From NCBI RefSeq assembly GCF_000733295.1, contig NZ_JPMI01000230.1, forward strand, positions 1-64,000: DNA of 64,000 nt. Reading direction: 5' to 3'. The notes beneath the pieces are model-generated. The model saw nothing but the letters and a program-made list of their open reading frames with translations, did no database searches and was not told the DNA's origin. Below are positions 45,398-55,199 of the stretch, one piece after another. Source of the stretch: Archangium violaceum Cb vi76. GTDB taxonomy: Bacteria; Myxococcota; Myxococcia; Myxococcales; Myxococcaceae. Each line of letters starts with the position of its first letter. The stretch's first letter is position 1. Position numbers and translations under genes: made by a program.

Positions 45398-45781
45398 ATG
45401 GCGTTGCTGACGGCTCAGTTGGGGGCGTGGGCGGTGATGTTGCTGATGGGCTCGGGCGGGGCGGAGGAGGAGGGTGGCTCGAAGTTGAAGCAGCGGGCGG
45501 AGACGCTCGCGAGCGAGGCGCGGGCGCTGGCCAACCCGCGCGGGTGCGCGAAGGTGGAGGAGTGCGAGATGGCGGGGTTCGGCCACAAGCCCTGCGGCGG
45601 TCCGCGCGAGTACCTCGCCTGGTGCTCGCGGACGACGGACGCGAAGACGCTGCGGGCCCGGCTCGAGGCGCTCGAGAAGGCGGAGAAGGCGTGGCAGGAG
45701 GAGGCGGGGCTCAAGTCCAACTGTGGCCTGACGCGCAAGCCGCGGCTCCGGTGGACGGACGGGGTGTGCCTCGCCCGGTAA
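45398..45781 (+). CDS. Small exported cysteine-containing protein
   Basis: 127 residues. A GAGGAGG ribosome-binding site precedes the ATG at 45398. The N-terminal 20 residues (ALLTAQLGAWAVMLLMGSGG) look like a weak signal or membrane segment. The rest has six Cys (GCAKVEEC, PCGG, WCSRTT, NCGL, VCLAR), suggesting disulfides outside the cytoplasm, and a helical stretch TLRARLEALEKAEKAWQEE. No family recognised. Confidence 0.6.
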   Translation: MALLTAQLGAWAVMLLMGSGGAEEEGGSKLKQRAETLASEARALANPRGCAKVEECEMAGFGHKPCGGPREYLAWCSRTTDAKTLRARLEALEKAEKAWQEEAGLKSNCGLTRKPRLRWTDGVCLAR

Positions 45782-45859
45782 CGTGAAGCGCGGCCCACGC
45801 CGCACCGGTGCTCACCGGAGGGCGTGGGCCAGGGTGCCGGGGAAGTTCCTCCGGCCCAC

Positions 45860-46081
45860 TCACTGGTCGGTCGCGTCCTCGGCCTTGTCGCCCGCCTTCT
45901 CGACGGCGTCGCCGGCCTTGTCCGCCGCGTCCTCGGCCTTGTCGCCCGCCTTCTCGGCCGCGTCGCCCGTCTTCTCCGCGGCGCGCTCGGCGTCGTCCTT
46001 GACACCCTCCTTCGTGTGGCTGCAGCCCACTCCCGCCAACAGGGTTCCCAGCGCTACGGCGAGCAGTGCCTTCCTCGTCAT
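45860..46081 (-). CDS. Small lipoprotein with alanine/lysine/aspartate helical repeats
   Basis: A 73-residue lipoprotein, signal LLAVALGTLLAGVGC with a GAGGAGG ribosome-binding site. After the Cys, the sequence repeats AEKAGDKAEDAADKAGDA-like units of 11 residues, which form a charged amphipathic helix like that of LEA or Lpp-type proteins. It may coat or stabilise the outer membrane under stress. The open frame upstream of 46081 is not coding. Confidence 0.75.
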   Translation of the reverse strand: MTRKALLAVALGTLLAGVGCSHTKEGVKDDAERAAEKTGDAAEKAGDKAEDAADKAGDAVEKAGDKAEDATDQ

Positions 46082-46294
46082 GTCCCCTCCTCGGATGGGG
46101 CTCCGGCCTTCGGCCGCCGGAACCTCGTGACGAGGAGGAAGGTACGGACCCTTCGCGCTCAGCACAGGGAGTTGAAAGCAAGTGGGCCGTCCGCTGGGAC
46201 GCAGGGCGGGCGGCCAGGCGCGACCCCCCTGAATTTCCTTGTCCTATCAAGGGCTTCGAAGCCGGGTGCAACCTTCCATAAGGGACAAAAGCCT

Positions 46295-46324
46295 TTGACT
46301 CCACGTTCCGGGGCGGGCTAGACG
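46295..46324 (+). promoter_or_regulatory. Candidate sigma-70-type promoter of the OmpA-like lipoprotein gene
   Basis: TTGACT (46295-46300) and TAGACG (46319-46324) are 18 bp apart, about 60 bp ahead of the start at 46383. The remaining 300-bp region between the divergent genes shows no coding sequence. The gene also has a TTTTTTTTGGAGG leader with a strong ribosome-binding site. Confidence 0.45.
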
Positions 46325-46382
46325 CGGACGGCTCGTATCAGGTGTGAGTCGTCCTCGGGACATCCTTTTTTTTGGAGGAGAA

Positions 46383-47135
46383 ATGCGTCGGATTTCGATG
46401 GTCGCGGGGCTCGCCCTCGCTGTGACGGTGCTGGCCGGCTGCCCGCCGACCTACCCCAAGTGCAACAGCGACGAGACCTGCCAGGAGAAGGGCGAGGTCT
46501 GCGTGAACGGCTCCTGCCAGGAGTGCGCCTCCGACGCCAACTGCAAGGAGGGCTTCGCGTGCCAGGAGAACAAGTGCGTTCCCAAGGGCCCCGAGTGCTC
46601 GCGCGATGAGCAGTGCACGGGCGGGAAGATCTGCGAGGCCGGCAAGTGCGCCGAGCCGCAGTGCACCTCCAAGGCCCAGTGCCAGGGTGCCCAGGAGTGC
46701 CAGAAGGGCCGCTGCGCGCTGCCGCCGGGCGCCTGCAACTCCAACACCGACTGCGGTGGGGACCAGGAGTGCAAGGAGAACAAGTGCGTGGCCGTCGCCA
46801 CCAAGGCCGAGTGCAACTATGAGCCGCTGCGCTTCGGCTTCAACGAGTCCACCCTCCCCACCGACGCCCAGAGCCAGCTGAGCGAGCTGGCCCAGTGCAT
46901 CAAGGACTCGGGCGCCCGCATCGAGCTCGGCGGGCATGCGGACGAGCGTGGCACCGAGGAGTACAACCTCCAGCTGTCCCAGAAGCGCGCCGCCTCGGTC
47001 AAGAAGTACCTGGTGGACCTGGGCGTGCCGGCCAGCCAGCTGAAGACGGTGGGTTACGGCGAGAACAAGCCGGTCGAGCAGGGCGCCACGGAAGAGGCCT
47101 GGGCGGCCAACCGTCGCGTCGAGTTCGTGCGCTAG
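46383..47135 (+). CDS. Cysteine-rich OmpA-family (Pal-like) lipoprotein
   Basis: 250 residues. Lipoprotein signal (GLALAVTVLAGC) after a GGAGGAG ribosome-binding site. Residues 25-145 carry about 22 Cys in EGF-like units (CNSDETCQEKGEVC, CASDANCKEGFAC and others), as in the protein at 8421-9326. Residues 150-250 form an OmpA/Pal domain that binds peptidoglycan: FGFNESTLPTDAQSQL, GGHADERGTEEYN and WAANRRVEF. It links the outer membrane to the wall. Its stop is 27 bp before the CheW gene, so it could be co-transcribed with the chemosensory operon. Confidence 0.88.
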   Translation: MRRISMVAGLALAVTVLAGCPPTYPKCNSDETCQEKGEVCVNGSCQECASDANCKEGFACQENKCVPKGPECSRDEQCTGGKICEAGKCAEPQCTSKAQCQGAQECQKGRCALPPGACNSNTDCGGDQECKENKCVAVATKAECNYEPLRFGFNESTLPTDAQSQLSELAQCIKDSGARIELGGHADERGTEEYNLQLSQKRAASVKKYLVDLGVPASQLKTVGYGENKPVEQGATEEAWAANRRVEFVR

Positions 47136-47162
47136 CCGTCCTTGAGGTAGGCTGCGCGCGAA

Positions 47163-47597
47163 ATGGCCTCGACCGAGACCGAGACGCGACAGTCCTACCT
47201 CGTATTCGCCTGTGGCAGCAGCTGGTACGCCGTACCCGCTGAGTGCGCGGCGGAAGTCGTCAGCTTTCCGGAGCTGACGCGGGTGCCCGGCGCCCCCGGG
47301 CATCTGTTGGGAGTCTTCGCCCACCGCGGGGAGGTCATCCCCGTGGTGGACATGAGCACGTTGGTGTCCGGGGAGAGCGAGCCCACCCGCCGCGCCGTGC
47401 TGGTGCGGCTGACGCGGGGCACCCTGGCCCTCACGGCCAGCCGGGTCGCCGGCGTGTCCCAGGTGGATGGACGCCTGGAGCCCCTGGGCGCCAACGGGGT
47501 GCACCTCCACCTGCGGGGGCCCGCACGCAGCGCCCAGCGCGACGTGGCGGTCATCGATCCCGAGGGCCTGTTCGATCACCTCAGCCAGGGAAGCTGA
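47163..47597 (+). CDS. cheW: CheW-type chemosensory coupling protein
   Basis: 144 residues, the usual length. CheW couples receptors to the CheA kinase. Family strands are visible: SYLVFACGSSWYAVPAE, VSFPELTRVPGAPGHLLGVF, HRGEVIPVVDMSTLV and LALTASRVAGV. First gene of the chemosensory operon, in the position of FrzA in the M. xanthus frz operon, though identity with FrzA cannot be shown here. It ends 3 bp before the next gene. Confidence 0.88.
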   Translation: MASTETETRQSYLVFACGSSWYAVPAECAAEVVSFPELTRVPGAPGHLLGVFAHRGEVIPVVDMSTLVSGESEPTRRAVLVRLTRGTLALTASRVAGVSQVDGRLEPLGANGVHLHLRGPARSAQRDVAVIDPEGLFDHLSQGS

Positions 47598-47600
47598 GCC

Positions 47601-47981
47601 ATGGCCACGGGCAGCCGCAGCATCACCGGCATGCTCCTGTGCCGGGCGGGCCACGACCGGGTGGCGTTCTCCGCGCACGAGGTGGCCACCATCGAATCGC
47701 CGAGCACCTTCGGGGGCCGGGCCGGTTCGGCGTGTCAGGCCTTCGGGGTGTGCACCGGTTCCGAGCGCATCCTCGTGGCCGCCTCGGGTGAGGCGGTGGG
47801 CGTGGACGCGCTGGAGATCGACTCCGAGCCGCTCGCCCTGCTGCCGGCGCCGGCGCTGCTGGAGCGGGTGGCGGGTGGCAGTCTGCGCGGTTTCGTCCAG
47901 GTGCGCGGCGCGCTGTGGCCGTTGATGTCGTTGGTCCACTTCGGGCGTTTCCTGGCGCCCTCCGCCCGGGAGGCCGCGTGA
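47601..47981 (+). CDS. CheW-like short protein (FrzB-like position)
   Basis: 126 residues with a diverged CheW fold: GHDRVAFSAHEVATIESP near the N-terminus and VQVRGALWPLMSLVHFGRF near the C-terminus. It is shorter and much less conserved than the CheW just upstream, as FrzB is relative to FrzA. It may bind receptors but not CheA. Its stop overlaps the GTG of the first receptor gene (GTGA). Confidence 0.7.
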   Translation: MATGSRSITGMLLCRAGHDRVAFSAHEVATIESPSTFGGRAGSACQAFGVCTGSERILVAASGEAVGVDALEIDSEPLALLPAPALLERVAGGSLRGFVQVRGALWPLMSLVHFGRFLAPSAREAA

Positions 47982-49777
47982 GTGCACTGGAGGGGTTGAA
48001 GGGGCTGTCGGGGTGGACCACTCAGCCGTCCTGGCTGGGGGGCCTGGTGGGGCTGGGGCTGGCGCTGTTCTACGGCAAGCTCACGTACTCGGTGCCCGAC
48101 GGGCGTTTGTGGCTCTTCCTGGGGTTGCTGCTGGCGGTGCTGGTGATGAACGCCGTGCTGTCCGGCGCCCAGGAGCGTCACGCGTTGCGCGTGCTGAGGG
48201 CGTTGGAGCAGAGGCGGCTGCCGACCAATCCGGACAACCTGCGCCGCGCGCTCCAGGAGGTCCGCCGCATCCCCGGGCGCTGCTTCTGGTTCACCCTGCA
48301 GGGCTGGGTGGGGGGCGCGCTGATGCTGGCGGCGACGTTCCCGCCCCTGGCTCAGGCGCCGTGGAGCACGGGGATGCGCATCGTCCTGGTGGGCCTGTCG
48401 CTCGGTCCGCTGTGCTCCATGCTCGTCTACCTCCTGGTGGTGCGCCGGGGCCGCCTGGCCGCCGAGCGCATCGCCGCGCAGGGCCTGTCCCCGCAGGAGG
48501 TCATCGCCGCGCTTCCCGCCGAGCGGTTGCGGCTGCGGCGCCGGCTGGTGATGTTCACCGCGGTGGCGGTGCTCAGCCCGTCCATGTTCATCCTCGATGT
48601 GTCGGTGAGCCGCACGTTGAGCACCGTCGATCAGATCCTGGATGCGAGGGGGTCGCCGGTGGTGCAGCAGAGGGTGGTGCACAAGGCACGTCATGCCACC
48701 GGAGTGCCGTTGGTGGTGCTCGCCGGGATGGTGGTGCTGCTGGTGGTGGGCACGGCGTACGTGGCGGGCACGGCACTGGCCGAGCCCCTGCGCGCCCTGT
48801 CCGAGGACGCCACCCGCATCGCCCAGGGCGAGGTGCGCACCCCGCGCTTCATCCCCGCCGAGGACGAGGTGTGGGCCGTGTCCGGGGCCTTCACGCGCAT
48901 GCAGGCTCAACTGGCCCAGGCGCTCGTGCAGTTGCAGCGCGCGGGACTTCAAATCTCCTCCACCACCGAGCAGCTGGTGGCCACCTCGGCGGACCAGGAG
49001 TCCGGGGCGGGGGAGCAGGCCATCTCGCTCAACGAGACGCGGGCCACCACCGAGGAGCTGGCGCGCTCGGCGCAGCAGATCGCCGTCAACGCCGAGTCGG
49101 TGTCCACCATGGCGGAGACGACCTTCGGGGCGGCGCAGAGCGGGCAGCGCAGCGCGGCGGCCTTCCTCGCGGCCATGCACCGCATGAAGGGGGACAACCA
49201 GGGCATCGCGGATGCCGTGGTGCGGCTCAACAAGCGGGTGCAGCAGATCGGCAAGGTGGTGGAGTTCATCAACGAGATCGCCGACAAGTCGGACCTGCTG
49301 GCGCTCAACGCCGAGCTGGAGGGCACCAAGGCGGGCGAGCCCGGCCGGGGCTTCTCGCTGGTGGCCGCGGAGATGCGCCGGCTGGCGGAGAACGTGCTGT
49401 CCTCCACCCTGGCCATCGAGCGGCTCATCGATGAAATCCGCGATGCCACCCAGGCGGCGGTGATGGCCACCGAGGCGGGGTTGAAGACGACGGAGCGCGG
49501 CGCCTCGCTGGCGGCGCAGGTGGACCAGAGCCTGGGCCTCATCCTCGAGCTGGCGCGGCAGACGTCCCACGCCGTGCGCTCCATCTCCCTGGCCACCCAG
49601 CAGCAGCAGACGGGCACGGATCAGCTCGCCGCCGCCATGGGGGACATCCTGCGTGTCACCGAGGAGAACGCCGAGGCCACCCAGCAGATGGTGGCGGCCA
49701 ATACGGACCTCTCGGCGCTGGCGAGGGACTTGAAGGCCACGGTACAGCGCTTCCGCGTGGCGGAGAGGGACGGGTGA
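47978..49777 (+). CDS. Methyl-accepting chemotaxis protein 1
   Basis: 599 residues. The GTG at 47978 overlaps the previous stop. Four or more hydrophobic helices occupy residues ~20-270 (for example LWLFLGLLLAVLVMNAVL, LVVLAGMVVLLVVGTAYVAG), a HAMP follows (EPLRALSEDATRIAQGE), then a cytoplasmic coiled-coil ending in the MCP hairpin tip KSDLLALNAELEGTKAGE. The membrane part has little periplasmic loop sequence, so it may sense in the membrane. It lacks a typical C-terminal CheB/CheR-tethering pentapeptide. Confidence 0.9.
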   Translation: MSALEGLKGLSGWTTQPSWLGGLVGLGLALFYGKLTYSVPDGRLWLFLGLLLAVLVMNAVLSGAQERHALRVLRALEQRRLPTNPDNLRRALQEVRRIPGRCFWFTLQGWVGGALMLAATFPPLAQAPWSTGMRIVLVGLSLGPLCSMLVYLLVVRRGRLAAERIAAQGLSPQEVIAALPAERLRLRRRLVMFTAVAVLSPSMFILDVSVSRTLSTVDQILDARGSPVVQQRVVHKARHATGVPLVVLAGMVVLLVVGTAYVAGTALAEPLRALSEDATRIAQGEVRTPRFIPAEDEVWAVSGAFTRMQAQLAQALVQLQRAGLQISSTTEQLVATSADQESGAGEQAISLNETRATTEELARSAQQIAVNAESVSTMAETTFGAAQSGQRSAAAFLAAMHRMKGDNQGIADAVVRLNKRVQQIGKVVEFINEIADKSDLLALNAELEGTKAGEPGRGFSLVAAEMRRLAENVLSSTLAIERLIDEIRDATQAAVMATEAGLKTTERGASLAAQVDQSLGLILELARQTSHAVRSISLATQQQQTGTDQLAAAMGDILRVTEENAEATQQMVAANTDLSALARDLKATVQRFRVAERDG

Positions 49778-51597
49778 TGCGGACTCCGCGCTTCCTGCGT
49801 TACCGGCGTCCCTTCAGCCGCCGCCTGGTGATGGCGGTCGTCTACGCCAACTTCACCACCTCCATCCTCAGCGGGCGCTACGCCCAGCTCACCATCGGGG
49901 AGCGGCTGGAGGCCAGCCTGCCTCTCTACTTCAAGCTGATGGCGGTGTTCTCCTGTGCCGCCATCGTTGTGCAGGCGGTGCTCTGCCTGCGCCGGCTGAG
50001 GGGGCTGCTCGGCGTGGAGGCCGCGGAAGGGCCGAGCCAGCCGGAGCAGCTCGGGCAGGCGCTGCGGGAGGTTCAGGGCCTCGCGGACTTCTCCTTCGTC
50101 TCCACGCTGGCCATGTGGCTGTTCAACTCCCTCCTCGTCAACGTGGGGCTGTGGGTGAGCGGCGCGTCCATGGACCTGCTGGAGGTCCTGCGCCTCGGCT
50201 TGCCGGGGCTGATCTTCGGTCCACTCTCCGCGCTGTTGACGTACTGCATCGTCACGATGCGGGCCCGGCGCGTGGTGCTGGACATGGGCCCCCTGGGCCT
50301 GACGCCCGAGCTGGCCATCTCCGTGGCGCCCCGGCGCTCGCAGATCCGCCTGCGGCTGAGCCTCTTCACCGCCATCGTCGTGGTGACACCCGCGGCGCTC
50401 ATCTGGGATGTGAGTAATTCGCTGGCCAACCGGGCCTTCGATCAGATGCTGACGGAGGCCGATCCGAAGCGGCAGGCGGAGCTGGCCGAGCTGCTGCGCA
50501 CCGAGGCGCTGTGGTCCGGCGGAGCGCTGTGCCTGCTCGTCTTCGGGGTGGCCCTGGCCGCGGCCTACCTGGGTGGCACGTTGCTGGGCCGTCCCATGCG
50601 CCAGTTGGGCGAGGACGCCCACCGCATCGCCGAAGGGGACCTGAGCCGCCCGCGCATCATCCCCGCCGAGGACGAGGTGTGGGCCGTCTCGGCCGCCTTC
50701 TCCACCATGCGGGCCCACCTGGCGGACGTGCTGGCCCAGTTGCAGCGCGCCGGCTACCGCATCGGCACCACCACCGAGGAGATCCTCGCCACCTCCGCGC
50801 GCTATGAGGGAGGGGCCGCCGAGCAGGCCAGCTCGCTGGACGAGACGAGCGCCACCACCGAGGAGCTGGCGCGCTCGGCCCGGCAGATCGCCGAGAACGC
50901 GGGCTCGGTGGCGGAGATCGCCCACAAGACGCTCGCGGCGGCCCGGCAGGGGCAGGCCAGCGCCGAGGCCTTCCTGGAGACGATGAACCGCATGCGCCAC
51001 GACAACCAGGCCATCGCCACCGCGGTGGCCCGGTTGAACAAGCGCGTGCAGCAGATCGGCAAGATCGTCGAGTTCATCAACGGCGTGGCCGACAAGTCGG
51101 ACCTGCTCGCGCTCAACGCCGAGCTGGAGGGCACCAAGGCGGGCGAGGTGGGGCAGGGCTTCTCGCTGGTGGCCGCGGAGATGCGCCGGCTGGCGGAGAA
51201 CGTCATCGAGTCCACCAAGGAGATAGAAGGGCTCATCGAGGAGGTGCAGGACGCCTCGGGCGGCGCGGTGATGGCCACCGAGGGCGGCGTGCGCGCCACC
51301 GAGACGGGCACCGCCCTGGCGCAGCAGGTCTCCGAGTCGTTGCGGCAGATCGTCGAGCTGGCCGGGCGCACGTCGGACGCGGTGCGGGCCATCTCGCTGG
51401 CCACGCAGCAGCAGCAGGGTGGAACGGATCTGCTCGCCGAGGCCATGGCGGACATCCTGCGCATCACCCAGCAGAGCCACAACGCCACCAAGCAGGTCAT
51501 CAGCGCCAATGGAGATCTGTCCACGCTGGCGCGTGACTTGAGAGGGGTGGTGGAGCGCTTCCAGATCGATCCACCCGCGCCAGGGGGCAAGGTGTGA
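49777..51597 (+). CDS. Methyl-accepting chemotaxis protein 2
   Basis: 606 residues and the same architecture as the preceding receptor: multiple N-terminal membrane helices (residues ~18-270), HAMP (RPMRQLGEDAHRIAEGD) and a signalling domain whose tip reads KSDLLALNAELEGTKAGE, identical to that of MCP 1. Over the HAMP and signalling regions the two are clearly paralogous, while the membrane parts differ. The ATG at 49777 follows a TGATG overlap; its end overlaps the CheA gene. A tandem duplication of the receptor within the operon is the simplest history. Confidence 0.9.
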   Translation: MRTPRFLRYRRPFSRRLVMAVVYANFTTSILSGRYAQLTIGERLEASLPLYFKLMAVFSCAAIVVQAVLCLRRLRGLLGVEAAEGPSQPEQLGQALREVQGLADFSFVSTLAMWLFNSLLVNVGLWVSGASMDLLEVLRLGLPGLIFGPLSALLTYCIVTMRARRVVLDMGPLGLTPELAISVAPRRSQIRLRLSLFTAIVVVTPAALIWDVSNSLANRAFDQMLTEADPKRQAELAELLRTEALWSGGALCLLVFGVALAAAYLGGTLLGRPMRQLGEDAHRIAEGDLSRPRIIPAEDEVWAVSAAFSTMRAHLADVLAQLQRAGYRIGTTTEEILATSARYEGGAAEQASSLDETSATTEELARSARQIAENAGSVAEIAHKTLAAARQGQASAEAFLETMNRMRHDNQAIATAVARLNKRVQQIGKIVEFINGVADKSDLLALNAELEGTKAGEVGQGFSLVAAEMRRLAENVIESTKEIEGLIEEVQDASGGAVMATEGGVRATETGTALAQQVSESLRQIVELAGRTSDAVRAISLATQQQQGGTDLLAEAMADILRITQQSHNATKQVISANGDLSTLARDLRGVVERFQIDPPAPGGKV

Positions 51598-54047
51598 GCG
51601 CGCGGGAGAAGTTGCTCAAGCAGTTCCGGGAGCTGGTGGGGGTGCGCCTGGAGCGCATCAACCGCCGCATCGTGGAGCTGGAGGCGGGTGCGAGCCTGGA
51701 GGCCGGCCGCACCGTGCTGCGCGAGCTGCACGGGCTGAAGGGCGAGGCCCGGATGATGGGCTTCGACGCCATCAACTCCGTCGTGCACGAGATGGAGGAG
51801 CTGGTGCGCTCCACCGAGCGCGCCGAGCACGCGATGACCGCCGGCTCCATCGACGCGCTGCTCCAGGCGGGAGACGCGGTGCTGGTGCTGGCCGGTGCGT
51901 CGCCCGAGCCGGCCCAGCCGCCTCCCGAGGTGGGCAAGCTGGTGCGCTGGCTGCAGGAGTGTACCCGCGCCGAGGTCTCCGGTCAGTCGGTGCCCGCCTC
52001 CATCCCGGGCCCGGCGTCCCCTCCGGTGCCGCCCGCGCGCAAGGAGGCCCCGGAGAAGGATCGGGACGATCGGGAGGATGTCACCCCCGCGTGGGGCTCG
52101 GCTTCGCTGAGCGGCATGGTGTCCTCGCTGGTGTCGCGGCAGGCGCCGCCCCCGTCGTCCCCCCCCGTGCCGACCGCCCCGGCGCGGCCTCCCCTGGTGG
52201 GCCGGTCGGTGCCGGTGGAGCCTCCTCGCGCGCAGGCTTCCGCGACGGTCACGGCCACCACCACCATCAGCCGGATGCCACCGGCCACGCCCGAGGTGCC
52301 GGTGCGGACGGGCTCGGTGTCCGGCGTGCGTGCGGGAGACAGGGCGGACGGCTCGGTGCGCATCGGCGTGGCCAGCCTGGATCTGCTCACGAGCGCGGTG
52401 ACGAACCTCACCCAGCTGTCGCGCCGCCGCGAGTTGGCGACCACCCGGCGGTTGGAGCTGGCGCGGGAGCTGAGCCTGCTGGCGCGGGCCGCGGAGGACC
52501 TGGGCCCGGCGGCCGCCGCGCTCTCGGAGCGGCTCGGCAAGGCGAAGGAGCTGGCCGCCGCCCTCCACCGCGAGGCGAAGCTGCTGGCCAACGAGGAGCT
52601 GCGCGACCTGGGCTACGTGGCCGACGAGGTGCAGCGCCTGCGCATGCTGCCGCTCTCCGTGCTCTTCGAGCCCTACCCGCGCATGGTGAGGGATCTGGCG
52701 CGCGAGCTGGGCAAGGAAGTGGAGCTGGTGGTGGACGGCGAGGACACCCGTGCCGACCGGGCGGTGGTGGAGGCGCTGAGAGATCCCCTGCTGCACCTGG
52801 TGCGCAACGCGCTGGACCACGGCCTGGAGTCGCGGGTGGACCGGGTGGCCACGGGCAAGCACCCGCGCGGACGGCTGACGCTGGGGGCCGCGCGGGACGG
52901 CAACCGGCTGGTGCTGCGCGTGGAGGACGACGGCGTGGGCCTGGAGCCCTCGTTGCTGCGCCGGGCGGCGGTGCGCAAGGGCTTCCTGGACGAGGCCTCG
53001 GCCTCGGCGCTGACGGATCAGGCGGCGCGCGAGCTCATCTTCCTCTCGGGCTTCACCTCGCGCGAGGTGGCCACGGACATCTCCGGGCGGGGCGTGGGGC
53101 TGGACGCGGTGCGCAGCTCGCTCCGGGCGCTGGGGGGAGACGTGCTGGTGGCCTCCACGCCGGGCGGAGGCACGCGCTTCGAGCTGCGGGTGCCGGTGTC
53201 CCTCACCGTGGCCCCGCTGCTCTTCGTGAAGGTGGCCGAGGAGACGCTCTGCCTGAGCGCCGCCCACGTCTCGCGGGCGGTGAAGGTGGAGGCCTCGCAG
53301 ATCCGCGAGGTGGCCGGGCGCGCGGTGCTGGAGGTGGATGACCAGCCCATGCCCTTCGCCTCGCTGGGGGCGTTGCTCGGGCTGGGACCGGAGGCGGTGG
53401 CGGGCGAGGGGGCCCTGGTGCTGGTGGTGCGCAGCCAGGGGGCCACGGCCGCGCTGGCGGTGGACCGTGTCCTCGAGGAGAGCGTCCAGGCCATCCTGCC
53501 GCTGAAGGGGCTGCTGGCGCGCTTCCCGCACCTCACGGGCGCCACCACGCTGGCGGACGGCCGGCTCGCCATGGTGCTGTCGGCGGCCCACGTCATCGCC
53601 AGCGCCCAGGGGGCCATGGGCCTGCGGGTGCCCCGGGCGCCCGCCGCCGCCCGCCCGCTTCCCGCTCCCCGCCGCCGCATCCTGGTGGTGGACGACTCCC
53701 CCCTCACCCGGGAGCTGATCGGCTCGCTCCTGGAGGCCGTGGGGTACGACGTGATCATGGCCACCGACGGCATGGAGGCCCTGGACATGCTCAACGCCGC
53801 CTCCAATGGCCCCCGGGTGGACCTGGTCTGCACCGACCTGGAAATGCCCCGGGTGGACGGGTTGGAGCTGACCCGCCGGCTCAAGGCCCATGCGACCCAT
53901 AAGGTTCTCCCGGTGGTCATCCTCACCACCCGTGGAGGAGAGGAAGACCGGCAGCGTGGGCTGGCGGCGGGCGCGGACGGCTATATCACCAAGGGTGACC
54001 TGGTGCGTCAGGATCTGGTGGATGTGGTGGGCCGGCTCCTGGGCTGA
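51594..54047 (+). CDS. cheA: CheA-CheY hybrid chemotaxis kinase
   Basis: 817 residues. HPt domain with His46 (RELHGLKGEARMMGF), a ~130-residue Pro/Ala-rich linker in place of a P2 domain, a P3-like dimerisation helix region (~290-350), an ATPase domain with N box (LLHLVRNALDHGLE), G1 (DDGVGLE) and G2 (SGRGVGLDAV), a CheW-like P5, then a C-terminal receiver (RRILVVDDSPLTRELI, phospho-Asp in VCTDLEMPRVDG, Lys in ITKGD). The FrzE kinase of M. xanthus has the same CheA-CheY fusion. GTG start at 51594 overlaps the MCP 2 stop. Confidence 0.92.
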   Translation: MSAREKLLKQFRELVGVRLERINRRIVELEAGASLEAGRTVLRELHGLKGEARMMGFDAINSVVHEMEELVRSTERAEHAMTAGSIDALLQAGDAVLVLAGASPEPAQPPPEVGKLVRWLQECTRAEVSGQSVPASIPGPASPPVPPARKEAPEKDRDDREDVTPAWGSASLSGMVSSLVSRQAPPPSSPPVPTAPARPPLVGRSVPVEPPRAQASATVTATTTISRMPPATPEVPVRTGSVSGVRAGDRADGSVRIGVASLDLLTSAVTNLTQLSRRRELATTRRLELARELSLLARAAEDLGPAAAALSERLGKAKELAAALHREAKLLANEELRDLGYVADEVQRLRMLPLSVLFEPYPRMVRDLARELGKEVELVVDGEDTRADRAVVEALRDPLLHLVRNALDHGLESRVDRVATGKHPRGRLTLGAARDGNRLVLRVEDDGVGLEPSLLRRAAVRKGFLDEASASALTDQAARELIFLSGFTSREVATDISGRGVGLDAVRSSLRALGGDVLVASTPGGGTRFELRVPVSLTVAPLLFVKVAEETLCLSAAHVSRAVKVEASQIREVAGRAVLEVDDQPMPFASLGALLGLGPEAVAGEGALVLVVRSQGATAALAVDRVLEESVQAILPLKGLLARFPHLTGATTLADGRLAMVLSAAHVIASAQGAMGLRVPRAPAAARPLPAPRRRILVVDDSPLTRELIGSLLEAVGYDVIMATDGMEALDMLNAASNGPRVDLVCTDLEMPRVDGLELTRRLKAHATHKVLPVVILTTRGGEEDRQRGLAAGADGYITKGDLVRQDLVDVVGRLLG

Positions 54048-54116
54048 CGTGCGCCCGCGGGACAGCGGGCCCAATTGGGTATACTCGGGGCGTTGCGCAC
54101 GGAGTATGGAAGCCAC

Positions 54117-55193
54117 ATGGGCAAGAAAGTGTCAGTGCTGGTCGTCGACGACTCGCACATCTGCCGACAGCTGATCTGTGAAGCTCTGGGCCGGGATCCG
54201 GACCTGGAGGTTGTCGGGACTTGCGCCAACGGCAAGGAGGCGCTGGAGGCCGCGCGGGAGCTGCGTCCTCAGGTCATCACCATGGACGTGGAGATGCCGG
54301 TGATGGATGGGCTCACGGCCGTGGAGCACATCATGGCCGAGGTGCCCACGCCCATCCTCATGCTGACGGCGGATCCGCGCCAGCAGGCGCCGGAGCTGAC
54401 GTGCCGGGCGCTGGAGCTGGGCGCGCTGGCGCTGCAGATCAAACCCGCCATCGACGCGGGCACCGAGGCGTGGAACCTGTCGCGCGAGGTGAAGCTGTTG
54501 TCCTCGGTGCGGGTCATCCGGCACATCCACAACAGCAAGCAGCGCCGGCCGCCGTTGCCGGGCACGGGTGGGGCGGCGGTGGCGGTGCCCGCGCCACCGG
54601 TGGGCATGCCCTACGGGGTGCTCGCGGTGGCCAGCTCCACCGGTGGGCCGCAGGTCCTCTTCCGGATGCTCTCGGAGCTGCCGGCGGACTTCCCCACGCC
54701 CATCGTCATCGTCCAGCACATCAACGCCGCGTTCTCCGAGTCGCTGGCGGGCTGGCTGGCCAATTCCTCGAAGCTGAAGGTGCGCCTGGCGACGGACGGC
54801 GAGCAGCTGCTGCCGGGCAACGTGCTGATCGCCCCGCCGGGGCAGCACATGTCCATTCCCTTCCGGGGGCGGGTGGCGCTGCGGCCGGGTGTGGAGCGGG
54901 ACGGGCACATGCCCTCGGGCACGGTGCTGCTGGAGAGCGCGGCCAAGGCCTACGGGCGGCGCACCCTGGGGCTCATCCTCACCGGCATGGGCGAGGACGG
55001 AGCGGAGGGCATGCTCGCCATCAAGCAGGCCGGTGGGCTGACGCTGGCACAGAACGAGGAGTCGTGCGTGGTGTTCGGCATGCCGGGTGCGTCGGTGGCG
55101 CGCAAGGCGGTGGATCACCTCGTCCACGGTGACGACATCGCGGGAGCGCTGGTGCGGCTCGCCCGGGGTGAGACGCTCACCGCGGGGCGCTGA
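54117..55193 (+). CDS. cheB: CheB protein-glutamate methylesterase
   Basis: 358 residues. An N-terminal receiver ([13 protein letters not shown], Asp57 in [12 protein letters not shown], Lys in LQIKP) is joined to the methylesterase domain with the catalytic triad Ser in VASSTGGPQ, His in VQHIN and Asp in GMGEDGAEG. It demethylates receptors for adaptation. The start at 54117 fits the receiver; an upstream TTG adds 14 residues without similarity. It is 69 bp after cheA. Confidence 0.93.
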   Translation: MGKKVSVLVVDDSHICRQLICEALGRDPDLEVVGTCANGKEALEAARELRPQVITMDVEMPVMDGLTAVEHIMAEVPTPILMLTADPRQQAPELTCRALELGALALQIKPAIDAGTEAWNLSREVKLLSSVRVIRHIHNSKQRRPPLPGTGGAAVAVPAPPVGMPYGVLAVASSTGGPQVLFRMLSELPADFPTPIVIVQHINAAFSESLAGWLANSSKLKVRLATDGEQLLPGNVLIAPPGQHMSIPFRGRVALRPGVERDGHMPSGTVLLESAAKAYGRRTLGLILTGMGEDGAEGMLAIKQAGGLTLAQNEESCVVFGMPGASVARKAVDHLVHGDDIAGALVRLARGETLTAGR

Positions 55194-55199
55194 GCGCAG

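Noticed and set aside
38399-45805. A 2468-codon open frame antisense to the giant protease
   Set aside because: Stop codons are rare in this frame because of the GC-rich codon bias on the coding strand; the translation is Arg/His/Gly-rich and has no domains.
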